Assembly: GCF_900119365.1 (NCBI RefSeq)
Contig: NZ_FPJO01000018.1
Coordinates: forward strand, 62,001-126,000
Source of the DNA: Streptomyces atratus
GTDB lineage: Bacteria; Actinomycetota; Actinomycetes; Streptomycetales; Streptomycetaceae
DNA length: 64,000 nucleotides
Reading direction: 5' to 3'
The position numbers and the translations under genes were made by a program. The notes under the pieces were generated by a model. It was not told the DNA's origin and did not search any database. It saw nothing but the letters and a program-made list of their open reading frames with translations. Each line of letters starts with the position of its first letter. Within the stretch, counting starts at the first letter, position 1. Shown one piece after another: positions 8,768 to 18,339 of this stretch.

Positions 8768-9440
8768 CTACAACGCGGCGGACGCCGGATTCGTTCCGCG
8801 TCGCCGCAGCCGCCGCCCGACAGCTGTCGCCCGCGTGGCGGCGACCTGCTGGGGTGTGGTGGCGCCGGCGATGACGGAGGCGAAGCCGTCCTGTGCCAGG
8901 AGCCGGCCGAATGCGAGCTCGATGATGCTCCGCCCGTGTTCGCCCGCGAACCGTGTCAGTTGTTCGACCTTCCGGTAGTTCTCCTCGGTCGCCACCTCGG
9001 CGAAGTACGGGATGAGCGCGAAGCGCGATCCTTCGGGGCAGGGCTTCTCTGCGGCGTACTTGACTGTGAGGAGGCCGCAGGGAAGCGGGAAGTAGGGCAC
9101 GACGCCCGTGCCCGCCGTCCTGGCTGCCGGAACGACGTCGGTCTCCACGCCGCGCGAGAGCAGGTTCCACTCGGTCTGCACCCCGGTGAAGTGGGCGAGC
9201 CCGAGCTTCTCGTCGGCCCGGCGGGAGCCGTTGATCTGCTCCGCTTCGACATTCGAGGTGGCCAGGTGCAGCACCTTGCCGGCGCGCACCAGTTCGTCGA
9301 GCGTCTCCACGACTTCCTCGACCGGCGCCTCGGGATCCGGGTAGTGCTGGTAGTAGACGTCGATCCGGTCGGTGCCCAGGCGGCGCGGGCTCGACTCGCA
9401 CGCCTCGCGGATGCGCGCCGCGAGAACGCCCGGCGCGTAG
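8768..9440 (-). pseudogene. Aldo/keto reductase, 5'-truncated
   Basis: The frame reads RRLGTDRIDVYYQHYPDPEA, then HLATSNVEAEQI and FALIPYFAEVATEENYRKVE to the C-terminus QDGFASVIAGATTPQQVAAT, a typical NADPH-dependent aldo/keto reductase from the middle of the barrel onward. The catalytic Asp/Tyr/Lys N-terminal third is absent. Homology stops near 9440, exactly where a plus-strand coding region of another family begins with its own 5' end missing. This is a recombination junction, and the fragment has no start of its own. Confidence 0.75.
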
Positions 9441-9444
9441 GGCT

Positions 9445-11233
9445 CGTCGAGATTCTGGAGCCGTGGGCCGACCGGCTGCGCTTCCTGCCGCGGCCGTCCG
9501 ACCTGCCTGCGCCCGACGTGCAGGCGGTCCACCGGCGCACGGTCGGCGAGGTCGGCGCGTCCCTGTCCGCCCGACCTCTCAACTCCGCGGTGGAAACCCA
9601 GCGCGAGGCCCTCACCGTCTGGCAGCCCTTCGGCGACGAACTGCTCACCCACTGGCTGGAGACAGCCGGGACCGGCCGCGTGCTCGACCACATACCCGAC
9701 GACACGTGGCAGGAGCGCGGCGAGCTGCTCCTGCGCCGCTACCGGAACCTCGCCGCGGCCCACACACGCTGCACCAAGCACCGTGACCCGAAGGAGAACC
9801 TGGGCATCCTGCGCGGCGCCCTGGAGGAAACCGTCGCAGGCCGGCCACTGGACGCGCGCCGGCTCGGGTTGCTGCGGCACGCGGTGGAGTCGATGGTTCG
9901 ACGGCGCGGTCGTCCCGGCTCCGGACAGCACAGCGAGTTGCGTGCCCGCCAGGCGGCGCAGGCTGCCCTGCCCTCGCACCACACACTGGCCCAACTCGTT
10001 CTGCGCCGGCTCTCCGGACTCCCGCAGCAGACCGGTGCGGCCGATGTGGCACCACTGGTCTCGGACGTCTCGCCCCGCGAGGCCGCCGAGACCGGGTTGC
10101 CGGCGGGGGCGGTGATCCCGGTAGCGGTGCGACGCGTCGTGGAAGCGGCGCTGAGTGCTCCCATCAGCACACTTGTGGAACGTGGTGTGGTGCCCTCGGC
10201 AGAGGTCCTGGCCGAACTGGTTCCGCAACTGGTCGCCGCAGCCGATTCGCAGGCGTATCAGGACCCGTCACTGCGCACCTTGATGGCCGCGAACTACCGG
10301 GCGTTCCGCAACCGCCGTTCGCTGCTCCTGCTCGACCTCGCCCGGCAGGTGCGGACGGAGGAGCTGCCCTGGGTGGGCGCCGTGGCCGAATACCGCGCCG
10401 ACGACCACGGGCAGGAGGAGGTGGCGCACACCGCGTTGCGTCAACTCGGCGAGCTGGCCGTGCAGGCCATCCCCGGCACGCTCCTGCCCAACCCGCTGGT
10501 CCGGGAGCTCGGCGTGCTCGCCCGACAGGCCGACGCCGGCGCTCCGTTCGTCGAGGAACTCGCCTCGGACATCTTCATGGGCACCTTCACACCGAAGTTC
10601 CTCGCTGCGGCACGGGTCGCCGCCGAGTTGCTCGGCGGCACTCTGTACGAGCGCTACTACGGCATCGACTACGCGGCGGTCCGCAACCTCGCGATCACCG
10701 AGGCGAGCGAGTCGCTGCGCCGTACCCATCGGGCGCGCACCTCGCCCGGTTTCGCGAAGCTGTGCGCGGCGCGGTCCGGTGAGTCGGACGCGCAGACCTG
10801 GTCCATAGCGGCCAACGGCAAGGTCATCGAGCAGGCCCAGATCCTCACCACACACAATCTGGCCACCCTGGTCGGCCGGGTCGGCATCAGCCCCGCACCT
10901 GGATGGGCGGACCTGGCCCGGCGTTGCTTCACCACCGTGTGCCTGACGACCGCGCGGACACAGGGCAATCCGCGCCCGCTGTCGTTGATCAAGGACGCGG
11001 CGTACGCATGGCGTCAGATGGTGTTCCACCTGTCGCTCTGCGGTCCTGAGGAACAGGCCCGGTTGATCGCCCGCCTGGACGAGGAGACGGCTCGCCATCC
11101 GGCTCATGTCGCGGTCCGGCTCGCTCCGGCGCTGACCGGCCTGCGCCAGGCCGCGGCCGGCGGCTCACCGGAAGCGGGCGGGGGACGCCGTCTCCTCGGC
11201 TGGACCACGGAGGCCCACTGGCTGGCCCGATGA
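9445..11233 (+). pseudogene. Large protein of unknown family, 5'-truncated
   Basis: About 595 codons of good coding character ending at TGA 11233, family not recognised. The protein is mostly helical, rich in Leu, Ala and Arg, with blocks such as ELASDIFMGTFTPKFLAAAR and TLYERYYGIDYAAVRNLA, and no obvious signal peptide, membrane helix or nucleotide-binding motif. The frame continues upstream only as antisense of the aldo/keto reductase fragment, so the natural start appears lost near 9445. A GTG near 9519 could still start a shortened product. It may be a residual gene or an expressed truncated protein; the reading frame itself is intact, which argues for recent truncation. Confidence 0.5.
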
Positions 11234-11295
11234 GAAGCGGGATGGCGACGCCGCACAGGGGCAACCAGTGTCCGCGATGCCGCGGCAGGTCTCCC

Positions 11296-12050
11296 TCAGT
11301 CGTCGAGCAGCCGCCATGCGGTGAGAGCGATCCCCGGCCCGTATCAGTCCGGTGTGCTCGGCGAGTTCGATGCCCAGGGTGCTGCCGGATCTGTTCGGGG
11401 CGACGCGCGACGCTGCTGTGGTGCAGATGGAGAAGGCCGGCGGCCCTGCGCTGGGAGCCGGTCGCGCAGTAGGCGTCCAGGTTCTCCAGATCTTCCGTGT
11501 TGCCAGGGCCGCCGGCCACCCGGGCGACGACGGCCACGTCGGTGTTGTCGCGCGAGACGTCCTCGGGCATCTCGGCGAGCAGCGCCGGCGCGCCCAGGTC
11601 GTCGTAGTGGATGACGGGTTCGCGCGGGGTGGTGAAGCGAAGAGCTGTGCGGGCTTCGCGCCACGACCGGCTGGGACTTTCGCCGGTTCCGATGCCCGCA
11701 CGTACGCCTGCGGGAAGCCGGCCCGGATCGATGGCGGCGGCCAGGATGACGCCCACGTCAAAGAACGGTGCCGCTTTCACCGGGCGGGCAGACCGGGCCG
11801 CCGATCCGGTCGAGCAGAAGTTTCGAGCGTACGGCGATGACGTGGACCGGCAGGTCGGCGGCGAAGCCCAGCAGCCGTAGTGCGCGGGCTCCGGCCGCAT
11901 CGTCACTGCCTGAACTGATCACCAGTTCGACGAGAGCGGGGTCGGCCATGGTGGCGTGGGCCGGGCCGAACCGCTCGACGGCCGCCGCGGCAGCGATGGC
12001 GAGCCGGTCCAGCAGGAACGGCCAGTGCCTCCATGCCAGAAGGGCAGGTA
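11296..12050 (-). pseudogene. PucR/CdaR-type transcriptional regulator remnant
   Basis: Three successive frames carry the protein. First comes WPFLLDRLAIAAAAAVERFG through LLLDRIGGPVCPPGESGTVL. After a frame change near 11758 follows VGVILAAAIDPGRLPAGVRA, VIHYDDLGAPALLAEMPED and the C-terminal helix-turn-helix region LDAYCATGSQRRAAGLLHLH. The last residues ALTAWRLLDD, in another frame, end at TGA 11296-11298. This is the ordinary layout of PucR-family regulators (GGDEF-like middle, HTH_30 at the C-terminus) with at least two frameshifts and a missing N-terminal half. Confidence 0.72.
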
Positions 12051-12097
12051 GAAGGACTGCGACCAGGGCAAGGAGTTCACCGACAGGGCACCACCGA

Positions 12098-12110
12098 CAT
12101 ACTGAGTATG
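12098..12110. promoter_or_regulatory. Perfect palindrome upstream of membrane protein gene
   Basis: CATACT-G-AGTATG is a perfect 6+1+6 palindrome ending eight bases before ATG 12119. Its position suggests a repressor site covering the promoter or ribosome binding region; the cognate regulator is not evident in the window. Confidence 0.4.
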
Positions 12111-12118
12111 CTCATGGA

Positions 12119-12745
12119 ATGAAGATCACGGTTCTGGGCCTCGTGACAGGGGCCGGGTTCGGTGCGGTCACCTCGCTCACCAATGCCCTCTCGTCCCCGT
12201 ACTCGACACTCGGCGCCCCACTGGCAGGCACCCTCTGGGCAAGCATCGCCAAGGTGCTCAGCCTCCTCGTGGGTCTCGGCTGGGCGTGGGCGGCGCTCGC
12301 TGTGGTGGTGGGGCGGCTGGCCGGGACATGGGCTCGGGGCGCCATGACCGCGGCGCTTGCGCTGATGGCGGCCACAGGGGCGTACTACCCGATGGACGCG
12401 TTGCTCCGGGACGAACCGCTCGGCTGGTACTGGCCGGAGATGCTCAAGTGGTGGGCGGCGAGCATGCTGTTCGGATCCGTTCTAGGTGTGGTGGGGGCGG
12501 CCATCGAGCGGCCCGGCGTGACCGGCCTGCTCGCCGGGCTGACGGTGCCCGTGGGCGGCGCCGCGCAGATGATTGCGCTGCCGCCCCGGCCGGGCCTGAC
12601 CTTCACGCAGGAAACCGTTCTGGCCGAGGTTCTCATCTGGACGGCCCTGGTAGTGGGCGCCGGTTGGACCGTCCACCGCTTCTGGGTTTCGAAGCCGGTC
12701 AAGCACAGTCCGGCAAGCAGCCGACGCCGCTCCCCCTCCCGCTAG
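12119..12745 (+). CDS. Integral membrane protein, unknown function
   Basis: 208 aa with about six hydrophobic segments spread over the whole length (for example VLSLLVGLGWAWAALAVVVG near residues 45-65 and VLIWTALVVGAGWTVHRFW near residues 175-193) and a basic C-terminal tail SSRRRSPSR. Probably a cytoplasmic-membrane protein. No catalytic motif was recognised; it resembles small Streptomyces DUF-type membrane proteins, and no firm family is claimed. ATG 12119 follows the palindrome at 12098-12110; a frame open further upstream has no protein character. Confidence 0.68.
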   Translation: MKITVLGLVTGAGFGAVTSLTNALSSPYSTLGAPLAGTLWASIAKVLSLLVGLGWAWAALAVVVGRLAGTWARGAMTAALALMAATGAYYPMDALLRDEPLGWYWPEMLKWWAASMLFGSVLGVVGAAIERPGVTGLLAGLTVPVGGAAQMIALPPRPGLTFTQETVLAEVLIWTALVVGAGWTVHRFWVSKPVKHSPASSRRRSPSR

Positions 12746-12899
12746 GATCCGGCTCACCGGACGGAGCCCACGGCGAGTCTGCTTCACAGGAGTTCGTCGG
12801 CGACAACGGCGAAGAAGCCCCTGCCTGTAGAGCCCCTGCCTGTGGTGGTAGGCCCGTCGAGGACCGGCAAGACCGAGCACCGCGGCCCTCCGGCCGTCC

Positions 12900-13241
12900 T
12901 CACCATTCCCTGGCGGCGATCAGCTCCTCCGTGTCTGCGTCCGTGAATCCGTAGGCGGACGCCACGAACCAGAAGTCCTCGGCTATCTCCTCTCGCGCAA
13001 CGGTCTCGATCTCACTCCCTGCCGCCTCGAACTCGGCCTCCAGCAGATTGAACTGCTCTGTCGCCGCCTCCGTCAGCCCGTACAGAGCCTGCAGATCCGC
13101 CGGCTGCTCTGCCTCGATCCGCTCGCACAGCCTCAGCAGGATCTCCCTGCCCTTGTCGACGACGTGATCCGGAAAGTAGTCGTCCGCGTACAGGGGTTGC
13201 AGAAAGGCGTGCTCAGTCACTTGCTGGTTCGTGATCGGCAT
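12900..13241 (-). CDS. DUF5713 family protein
   Basis: 113 aa, acidic, cytoplasmic. The conserved opening NQQVTEHAFLQPLYADDYFP followed by DKGREILLRLCERIE, and the ending EDFWFVASAYGFTDADTEEL, fit the DUF5713 family; function unknown. ATG 13241 is preceded by AAGGAG at a spacing of about ten. Flanked by an intergenic stretch (12746-12899) in which nothing was seen, and divergent from a broken acetyltransferase gene. Confidence 0.8.
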   Translation of the reverse strand: MPITNQQVTEHAFLQPLYADDYFPDHVVDKGREILLRLCERIEAEQPADLQALYGLTEAATEQFNLLEAEFEAAGSEIETVAREEIAEDFWFVASAYGFTDADTEELIAAREW

Positions 13242-13434
13242 GGTGCCCCATCTCCTTCGAAGAGCCATCGCCCCGATCATGCGCCACGCCACTGACAAGC
13301 TCGGTGCGAGACTTCGGACCAGTACTTTCACAGTCAACGGCGTTGCCTTCCAAAGGATGGAGGAACGGCAGCGCCGGGCCACTGACCAGAGAAATCCGTT
13401 GGCCGCGACTTGGCGGCGCCCATAGCATCCGCCC

Positions 13435-13890
13435 GTGATCGAAGACACCGGGATCGCGGGCAATGAGCATGAGGCAGAGGCTGGAAGGGAGCTTTCCTGG
13501 CGTGCCAAGGCTGTCGGTCTCGCGGCAGTCGACATCGACGACGCCGAACTCTTGCACGGTTGGCGATCCGACCCGGTAACCGCCTATGAGATCGGCATCT
13601 GGCCGCGCTGCCTCACCGCGACGCGCGAGCGCATCGAGCGCGACAGTGACGACGCGCCGATCGCGACGACTTCGTCGTCCTGCTCCCCGACAGCACCCCC
13701 ATCGGCCACATCGCACTGACCGGCCAGAACATCGTCAACGGCACAGCACAGGTCGAGCTGATGCTGGCTGCTCAGCATCGCGGGCACGGCCACGGCACCG
13801 ACGCCCTCGACACTCTGGTGGACCTGGCGTTCGGCGAACTCCCGATGCACCGCCTCACGGCAGAGACCCACACCGGCAACGCCGCCCCTA
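13435..13890 (+). pseudogene. GNAT acetyltransferase remnant, frameshifted and 3'-truncated
   Basis: The first frame from GTG 13435 gives the usual acetyltransferase start (AVDIDDAELLHGWRSDPVTA). Near 13655 the frame changes, and FVVLLPDSTPIGHIALTGQN and VELMLAAQHRGHGHGTDALD follow in the next frame, the latter being the acetyl-CoA-binding loop (R-x-x-G-x-G/A). After PMHRLTAETHTGNAA the sequence runs into the 3' end of the convergent MMPL gene, so the last strand and helix are gone. Confidence 0.7.
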
Positions 13891-16143
13891 CGCGTCGGCC
13901 GGCCGGCGGGCGCCGGTGCTGTGGGCCTGGGACATTTCTGCCATGACCTGGTCGGGTTCCGGAGCAGGTGTGGTCGTACGGTGCTGGGAGTGACCGACTG
14001 CGGTGGGCCGCGGGCGGAACGGCCACCAGATACTCCGCCCGAGGAGCGCGGCGAGGGCGGGGACAAGCACCAGCGACAGGACGATCGCGGAGAGCAGGAT
14101 GCCGAGCGCCAACGCGAAGGCAACCTGTTCGTTTCCCGGGGTCGTGGCAAGCGAGGCGAAGGAGCCGGCAAGGACCAGCCCGGCCATCGCGATGGCCGGT
14201 GTCGTATGCCGTACCGCGCGGGCCACGGCGGGGCGGGCCGGGCCCGGTCGCTGCATCTCCTCCCGGATCCGGTCGGCGATCAGGATGTTGTAGTCGGTGC
14301 CCAGGGCCACGACGAACAGGAAAAGCACCAGAGGGAGGGTGAAGTCGACGCCCGGATTGCCGAGGCCGTGCTGGAACAGCAGCGTGGCGGCGCCGAGGGT
14401 GGCGGCGAAGCCGAGTCCGACGGAGAGCATCAGGACCACCGGTGCGAGCAGGCTCCGCAGGAGCAGCAGGAGGATGAGCGCGATGAGTGCGGCCGCGACC
14501 GGGAACACGGTCCTCAGGTCGTGGTCGACGGCGCTGGAGATGTCGGCGAAGACCGCCGCCGTTCCGCCGACGTGTGCCGTCGTCCCGGCGGGTGTGTGCC
14601 GGGCGACCGCGTCCCGGATCGGTCCGGAGGCCAGGTCCCGGGCCTGCTGGCTCTGCGGATCCGCGGTCGGGTAGAGGTCGATCCTGGCGGCCCGGTGGTC
14701 CTTGTTGAGGACGGTCGCCGCGGCCTGTCCCACGCCCTTGACCTGGGTGAGTGCCCGATGGAGGCCGTTCAGCCGGCCGGTGGTGAGGGTGCCGCCGCGC
14801 TTGGCGGTGACGAAGACGCTCGTCGGGTCCGACACTCCGGCCGGCAGCGCGCGGGAGATCTCGGCCGCGGTGGCCGCGGCGGCGGTCCGGTCGCCGAAAT
14901 CGCTCCGTCCGTAGTCCATGCGGATGCCGGTCAACCCGGCGGCCAGCGCGGCGAGCAGGGCCACGGAGGCCGTCAGCATCGTCAGCGGTCGTCGCGTGAC
15001 CAGCGCGCCGAATCGGGCGGCACGGCCTTCGCCCGGCTTGTGGCGAAGGGCCTTGGAGGGCCAGAACATCTTGCGGCCGGCGGCCGCGAGGAGCGCCGGC
15101 AGCAGGGTGAGGCTGCCGAGCAGCATCACCAGGACCGCGACGGCGATCGCGGGGCCCAGCGAGCGGAACTGCCCAAAGGTCGCGAGGCCCAGCGTGGCGA
15201 ACGCGGCCACGATGGTCAGCGCCGCCGAGGTGATCGCGGTGCCCACCCGGCCGGAGACCTCCTCGGCAACCTCGCGGGCGGGCCGCTCCGGCCGGTTGCG
15301 CAGCTGCTCACGGAAGCGGAACAGCAGGAACAGCAGATAGTCGATGCCGATGCCGAGCAGGACCACATTGATCAGATTCGGGGTGCCCGCGTCGAGCTTG
15401 TGCCCGGTGAGCATCGCGGCAACCGCGACGGCTCCCACCGCCACTCCGCCGATCATGGCAACCGCGATCAGCGGCAGCAGGGCTGCCGGCGCACTGCGGA
15501 ATGCCAGCACGTTGAGCAGGATGATGAACCCCATGACGAGGGCGCTCCCGACCTTCGCTGCGGTCTCGTGGGCATCGGCGGTGTCGACGCTGTCGGCGAG
15601 CCCCCCGGTGAAACCGGTGCGCATTCCCGACTCGGAGAACTGCGCCCGGGCAGCGTCCCGGAAGGTCCGGTAGACACCTTGGACCCCCGTGTCCGAGGGA
15701 TTCCCCGCCAGTTGGACGGAGAGCAGTTCGAAACTGCGGTCGGGCGCCGTCATCGCTGGTGCTATCCGGGGTGTCTGTGAGTGGTCCGGGAGCAGGAACC
15801 GCGGGCCGTCGTCCTCCTTGGGCATGATCACCCGATGCCGGGCGAGCTTCGCCGCCTCGGTCTCGACCCGCTTCTGGTCGGCAGGGCTCAATGCCTTGCC
15901 GTCGGACCGCGCGACCAGCACCGTCACCGTGGTGGCGTCGGGGTTCACCCCGAACTGCTCCTCGGCAATCCGCAGCGCGGCGGCCGAGTCGTAGCTGCGG
16001 GGCAGGAAGTCCCCGGTCCGGTGGTGGGTGACGCGAGCGATCAGGGTCGGGGTCAGGGCGACCAGTACGACACCCAGCACCGCCCAGAGGGCGATGACCT
16101 TCCACGGGTGTCTGGTGGAGTATCCGGTCAGGGCGCGGATCAC
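13888..16143 (-). CDS. MMPL-family RND transporter
   Basis: 751 aa with the standard two-half layout of MmpL/MMPL proteins: one transmembrane helix at the N-terminus (VIALWAVLGVVLVALTP), a large extracytoplasmic loop, five or six helices (near residues 190-345), a second loop, then five or six helices (near residues 520-690) and a short cytoplasmic tail. Probable exporter of lipids or other hydrophobic molecules. GTG 16143 is strongly supported by GGAGG six bases upstream. It is divergent from a histidine kinase/response regulator pair across a 252-bp region with a 13-bp inverted repeat, and probably controlled by it. Confidence 0.88.
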   Translation of the reverse strand: MIRALTGYSTRHPWKVIALWAVLGVVLVALTPTLIARVTHHRTGDFLPRSYDSAAALRIAEEQFGVNPDATTVTVLVARSDGKALSPADQKRVETEAAKLARHRVIMPKEDDGPRFLLPDHSQTPRIAPAMTAPDRSFELLSVQLAGNPSDTGVQGVYRTFRDAARAQFSESGMRTGFTGGLADSVDTADAHETAAKVGSALVMGFIILLNVLAFRSAPAALLPLIAVAMIGGVAVGAVAVAAMLTGHKLDAGTPNLINVVLLGIGIDYLLFLLFRFREQLRNRPERPAREVAEEVSGRVGTAITSAALTIVAAFATLGLATFGQFRSLGPAIAVAVLVMLLGSLTLLPALLAAAGRKMFWPSKALRHKPGEGRAARFGALVTRRPLTMLTASVALLAALAAGLTGIRMDYGRSDFGDRTAAAATAAEISRALPAGVSDPTSVFVTAKRGGTLTTGRLNGLHRALTQVKGVGQAAATVLNKDHRAARIDLYPTADPQSQQARDLASGPIRDAVARHTPAGTTAHVGGTAAVFADISSAVDHDLRTVFPVAAALIALILLLLLRSLLAPVVLMLSVGLGFAATLGAATLLFQHGLGNPGVDFTLPLVLFLFVVALGTDYNILIADRIREEMQRPGPARPAVARAVRHTTPAIAMAGLVLAGSFASLATTPGNEQVAFALALGILLSAIVLSLVLVPALAALLGRSIWWPFRPRPTAVGHSQHRTTTPAPEPDQVMAEMSQAHSTGARRPADA

Positions 16144-16280
16144 GATGTCCTCCGGCGGACGGAGTTGATTGCGGACGTCGGCCAGGGGATTCCGGCCGGT
16201 CTCCAGACCATCACTGCGCGAGCCGGTGATCGTCGTGGCAGCGGATGATCCGGACCGGGGCCCTGGGTCCCACCCCGCCC

Positions 16281-16320
16281 CTTGACCAGGACCCTGGTCC
16301 TGGTCAAGGTCCTGGTCAAG
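16281..16320. promoter_or_regulatory. Strong inverted repeat plus repeated half-site in MMPL/TCS intergenic region
   Basis: CTTGACCAGGACC (16281-16293) and GGTCCTGGTCAAG (16296-16308) form a perfect 13-bp inverted repeat with a 2-bp gap. The half-site GTCCTGGTCAAG is then repeated directly at 16309-16320. Lying between the divergent MMPL and kinase genes, this is a probable multi-site operator; it could also form a strong hairpin in the kinase leader. Confidence 0.6.
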
Positions 16321-16395
16321 GGCCACGGACTGCCGCCGCCGATGCTGTGCAACCCTGTCCCGGGGGCCGGGAGGCCGGACACAGGGAGAACACAC

Positions 16396-17622
16396 ATGCC
16401 CAGGAGCCGACACAACGGGCCCGGTGATGCCCGGAAGTCACTTCACGTCGACAGCGCCGAACCGCCGTGGACCCGTAACGACGCACTCGTGACCGGCGGG
16501 GCGTGTGTGATGAACCTGCTCAGCTACGTGTTCTTCGACGATCCCGACGGCCGGCACGACGTGAGCGTGGCCGGGTTCCTCTATGTCGCGCTGGCGGCCA
16601 TGCCGCTGCTGGCCCGACGCAGGCACCCGGTGGCGGCGCTCGCCGCCGCTCTGGCACTCGACGCGACGGCCGCCCTGACCGTCCCGCTGCCCAGCCACTT
16701 CGGTGCCGTCCTGGTGGTCGCGCTGTACTCGGTCGCCAGGGCCTGCTCCGGACGGGTGACGGCGGTCGCGGCCGTCGCGACGGTTTCGCTGACGCTGCTG
16801 AGCCAGAGCAGCGGCCGGATTCCGCCCTGGCAGGAGGTCATTACGCCGCCCTTCACCGCCCTGATCGTCGTCGCCACCGCTCTGGCGATCAACCGCTGGC
16901 AGCAGGAGGTGGCCGCCAACCGCAAGCTCCTCGCCGACTGTGCGGTGGCCGACGAACGCCGTCGCATCGCACGGGAGTTGCATGACATCGTGGCCCACCA
17001 CATCACCACCATGCAGCTGATGGCCGGTGGAGCCCGGGCCAACCTCGCGCAGACGGAGGTGGTCCGGGACGCCCTGGTCACTCTGGAGTCATCCGGGCGG
17101 CTCGCGCTGCGCGAAATGCGCCAACTCCTCGATGTACTGCGGGCCGGCGACGAACCGGAGTCCGCGCCGTCGCTCCCCCAGCCCGGCGCCGGCAACCTCG
17201 ACCGGCTGGTGGCCGAGTCGCGCCTTGCCGGACTGCCGACCGACTTCAGCGTCCATGGGCATCAGCGTCCGCTGCCGCCGACCGTCGGCCTCACGGTGTT
17301 CAGGATCGCCCAGGAGGCTCTTACCAACACCCGCAAGTACGCGGGGGAGGCCCGCGCGTCCGTACAACTGACGTACCACGAGGAGCGGATCACCATCGAG
17401 GTACGGGACGACGGCGGAGGCACTCCGCCGCAGGAGGGGGCGTTCGCCGCAGGCTCGGGCGGTTACGGCCTCATCGGCATGCGCGAGCGCGTCGCCCTGC
17501 ACGGCGGCACCCTCACCGTCGGACCGCAGGCCGACGGCGGATTCGCCGTGGTGGCCGACCTGCCACTGACCACCGACGAGGCAGCCGAGGCGGCCGTCCA
17601 GCACGAGGGAGCACACCGATGA
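16396..17622 (+). CDS. Two-component sensor histidine kinase, NarL/DesK type
   Basis: 408 aa. The N-terminal half has about five membrane helices (residues 35-165). HisKA_3 follows with phospho-acceptor His196 in RRRIARELHDIVAHH, then a HATPase domain with IAQEALTNTRKYA (N box, near residue 308) and GSGGYGLIGMRERV (G box, near residue 354). ATG 16396 is chosen because AGGGA lies about ten bases upstream. The next gene overlaps it by four bases (ATGA), so the pair is translationally coupled. Likely senses an envelope or membrane signal and controls the divergent MMPL exporter. Confidence 0.88.
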   Translation: MPRSRHNGPGDARKSLHVDSAEPPWTRNDALVTGGACVMNLLSYVFFDDPDGRHDVSVAGFLYVALAAMPLLARRRHPVAALAAALALDATAALTVPLPSHFGAVLVVALYSVARACSGRVTAVAAVATVSLTLLSQSSGRIPPWQEVITPPFTALIVVATALAINRWQQEVAANRKLLADCAVADERRRIARELHDIVAHHITTMQLMAGGARANLAQTEVVRDALVTLESSGRLALREMRQLLDVLRAGDEPESAPSLPQPGAGNLDRLVAESRLAGLPTDFSVHGHQRPLPPTVGLTVFRIAQEALTNTRKYAGEARASVQLTYHEERITIEVRDDGGGTPPQEGAFAAGSGGYGLIGMRERVALHGGTLTVGPQADGGFAVVADLPLTTDEAAEAAVQHEGAHR

Positions 17623-18332
17623 CCGGGACCGGACCGACGACGACACCACCGCCGCCGCCGCCGCCGCCGAGGATCAGGGTGCTGATCGCGGACGACCAGC
17701 CACTGGTCCGGCGCGGCCTGTCGCTGATCCTCTCCCCCGCCCCGGCCATCGAGGTGGTGGGCGAGGCCGAGAACGGTGCGCAGGCCGTCACCCTCGCCCA
17801 CCGGCTGCGCCCCGACGTCGTGGTGATGGACATCCGGATGCCCGTCCTCGACGGGGTCGGCGCTACGGGGGAACTCGCCGCCACCGTGCCCGGCTGCCGG
17901 GTCCTGGCCCTCAGCACCTTCGACCTCGACGAGTACGTCGTGGGCGCCCTGCGCGCCGGGGCCTACGGGTTCCTGCCCAAGGACAGCTCCCCGGAGGACC
18001 TGATCGCGGCGATCCGCACCGTCCACGCCGGCGACGCCGCCGTCGCGCCGCGCCTGCTCACTCGGCTGATCTCCACCTACGTACGCGCACCCCACGGTGC
18101 GCCGCCGGCCCCTACCGGCCTGGGTGAACTCACCCCTCGCGAGGTCGAGGTGTGGCATCTGATGGCCACCGGCCTCGACAACACCGAGATTTCCCGCGCC
18201 TTGGACATCAGCCTCTCCACGGTCAAGAACCACATCACCAGCATCTTCGACAAGCTCGCCGTCCGCGACCGCGCCCAGGCGGTCATCGCGGCCTACGAAT
18301 CGGGCCTGGTCACCGCTCGCGACAGCCGGTGA
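17619..18332 (+). CDS. LuxR/NarL-family response regulator
   Basis: 237 aa. The receiver domain starts after a run of eight prolines (TTTPPPPPPPPRIRVL) and has the acidic pair in LIADDQP and phospho-acceptor Asp71 in VVVMDIRMP. The C-terminal helix-turn-helix of the NarL type is LTPREVEVWHLMATGLDNTE followed by TVKNHITSIFDKL. Start ATG overlaps the kinase stop codon. Partner of the upstream kinase. The proline run before the receiver is an unusual N-terminal extension of about 16 residues. Confidence 0.9.
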   Translation: MTGTGPTTTPPPPPPPPRIRVLIADDQPLVRRGLSLILSPAPAIEVVGEAENGAQAVTLAHRLRPDVVVMDIRMPVLDGVGATGELAATVPGCRVLALSTFDLDEYVVGALRAGAYGFLPKDSSPEDLIAAIRTVHAGDAAVAPRLLTRLISTYVRAPHGAPPAPTGLGELTPREVEVWHLMATGLDNTEISRALDISLSTVKNHITSIFDKLAVRDRAQAVIAAYESGLVTARDSR

Positions 18333-18339
18333 CCACGCC

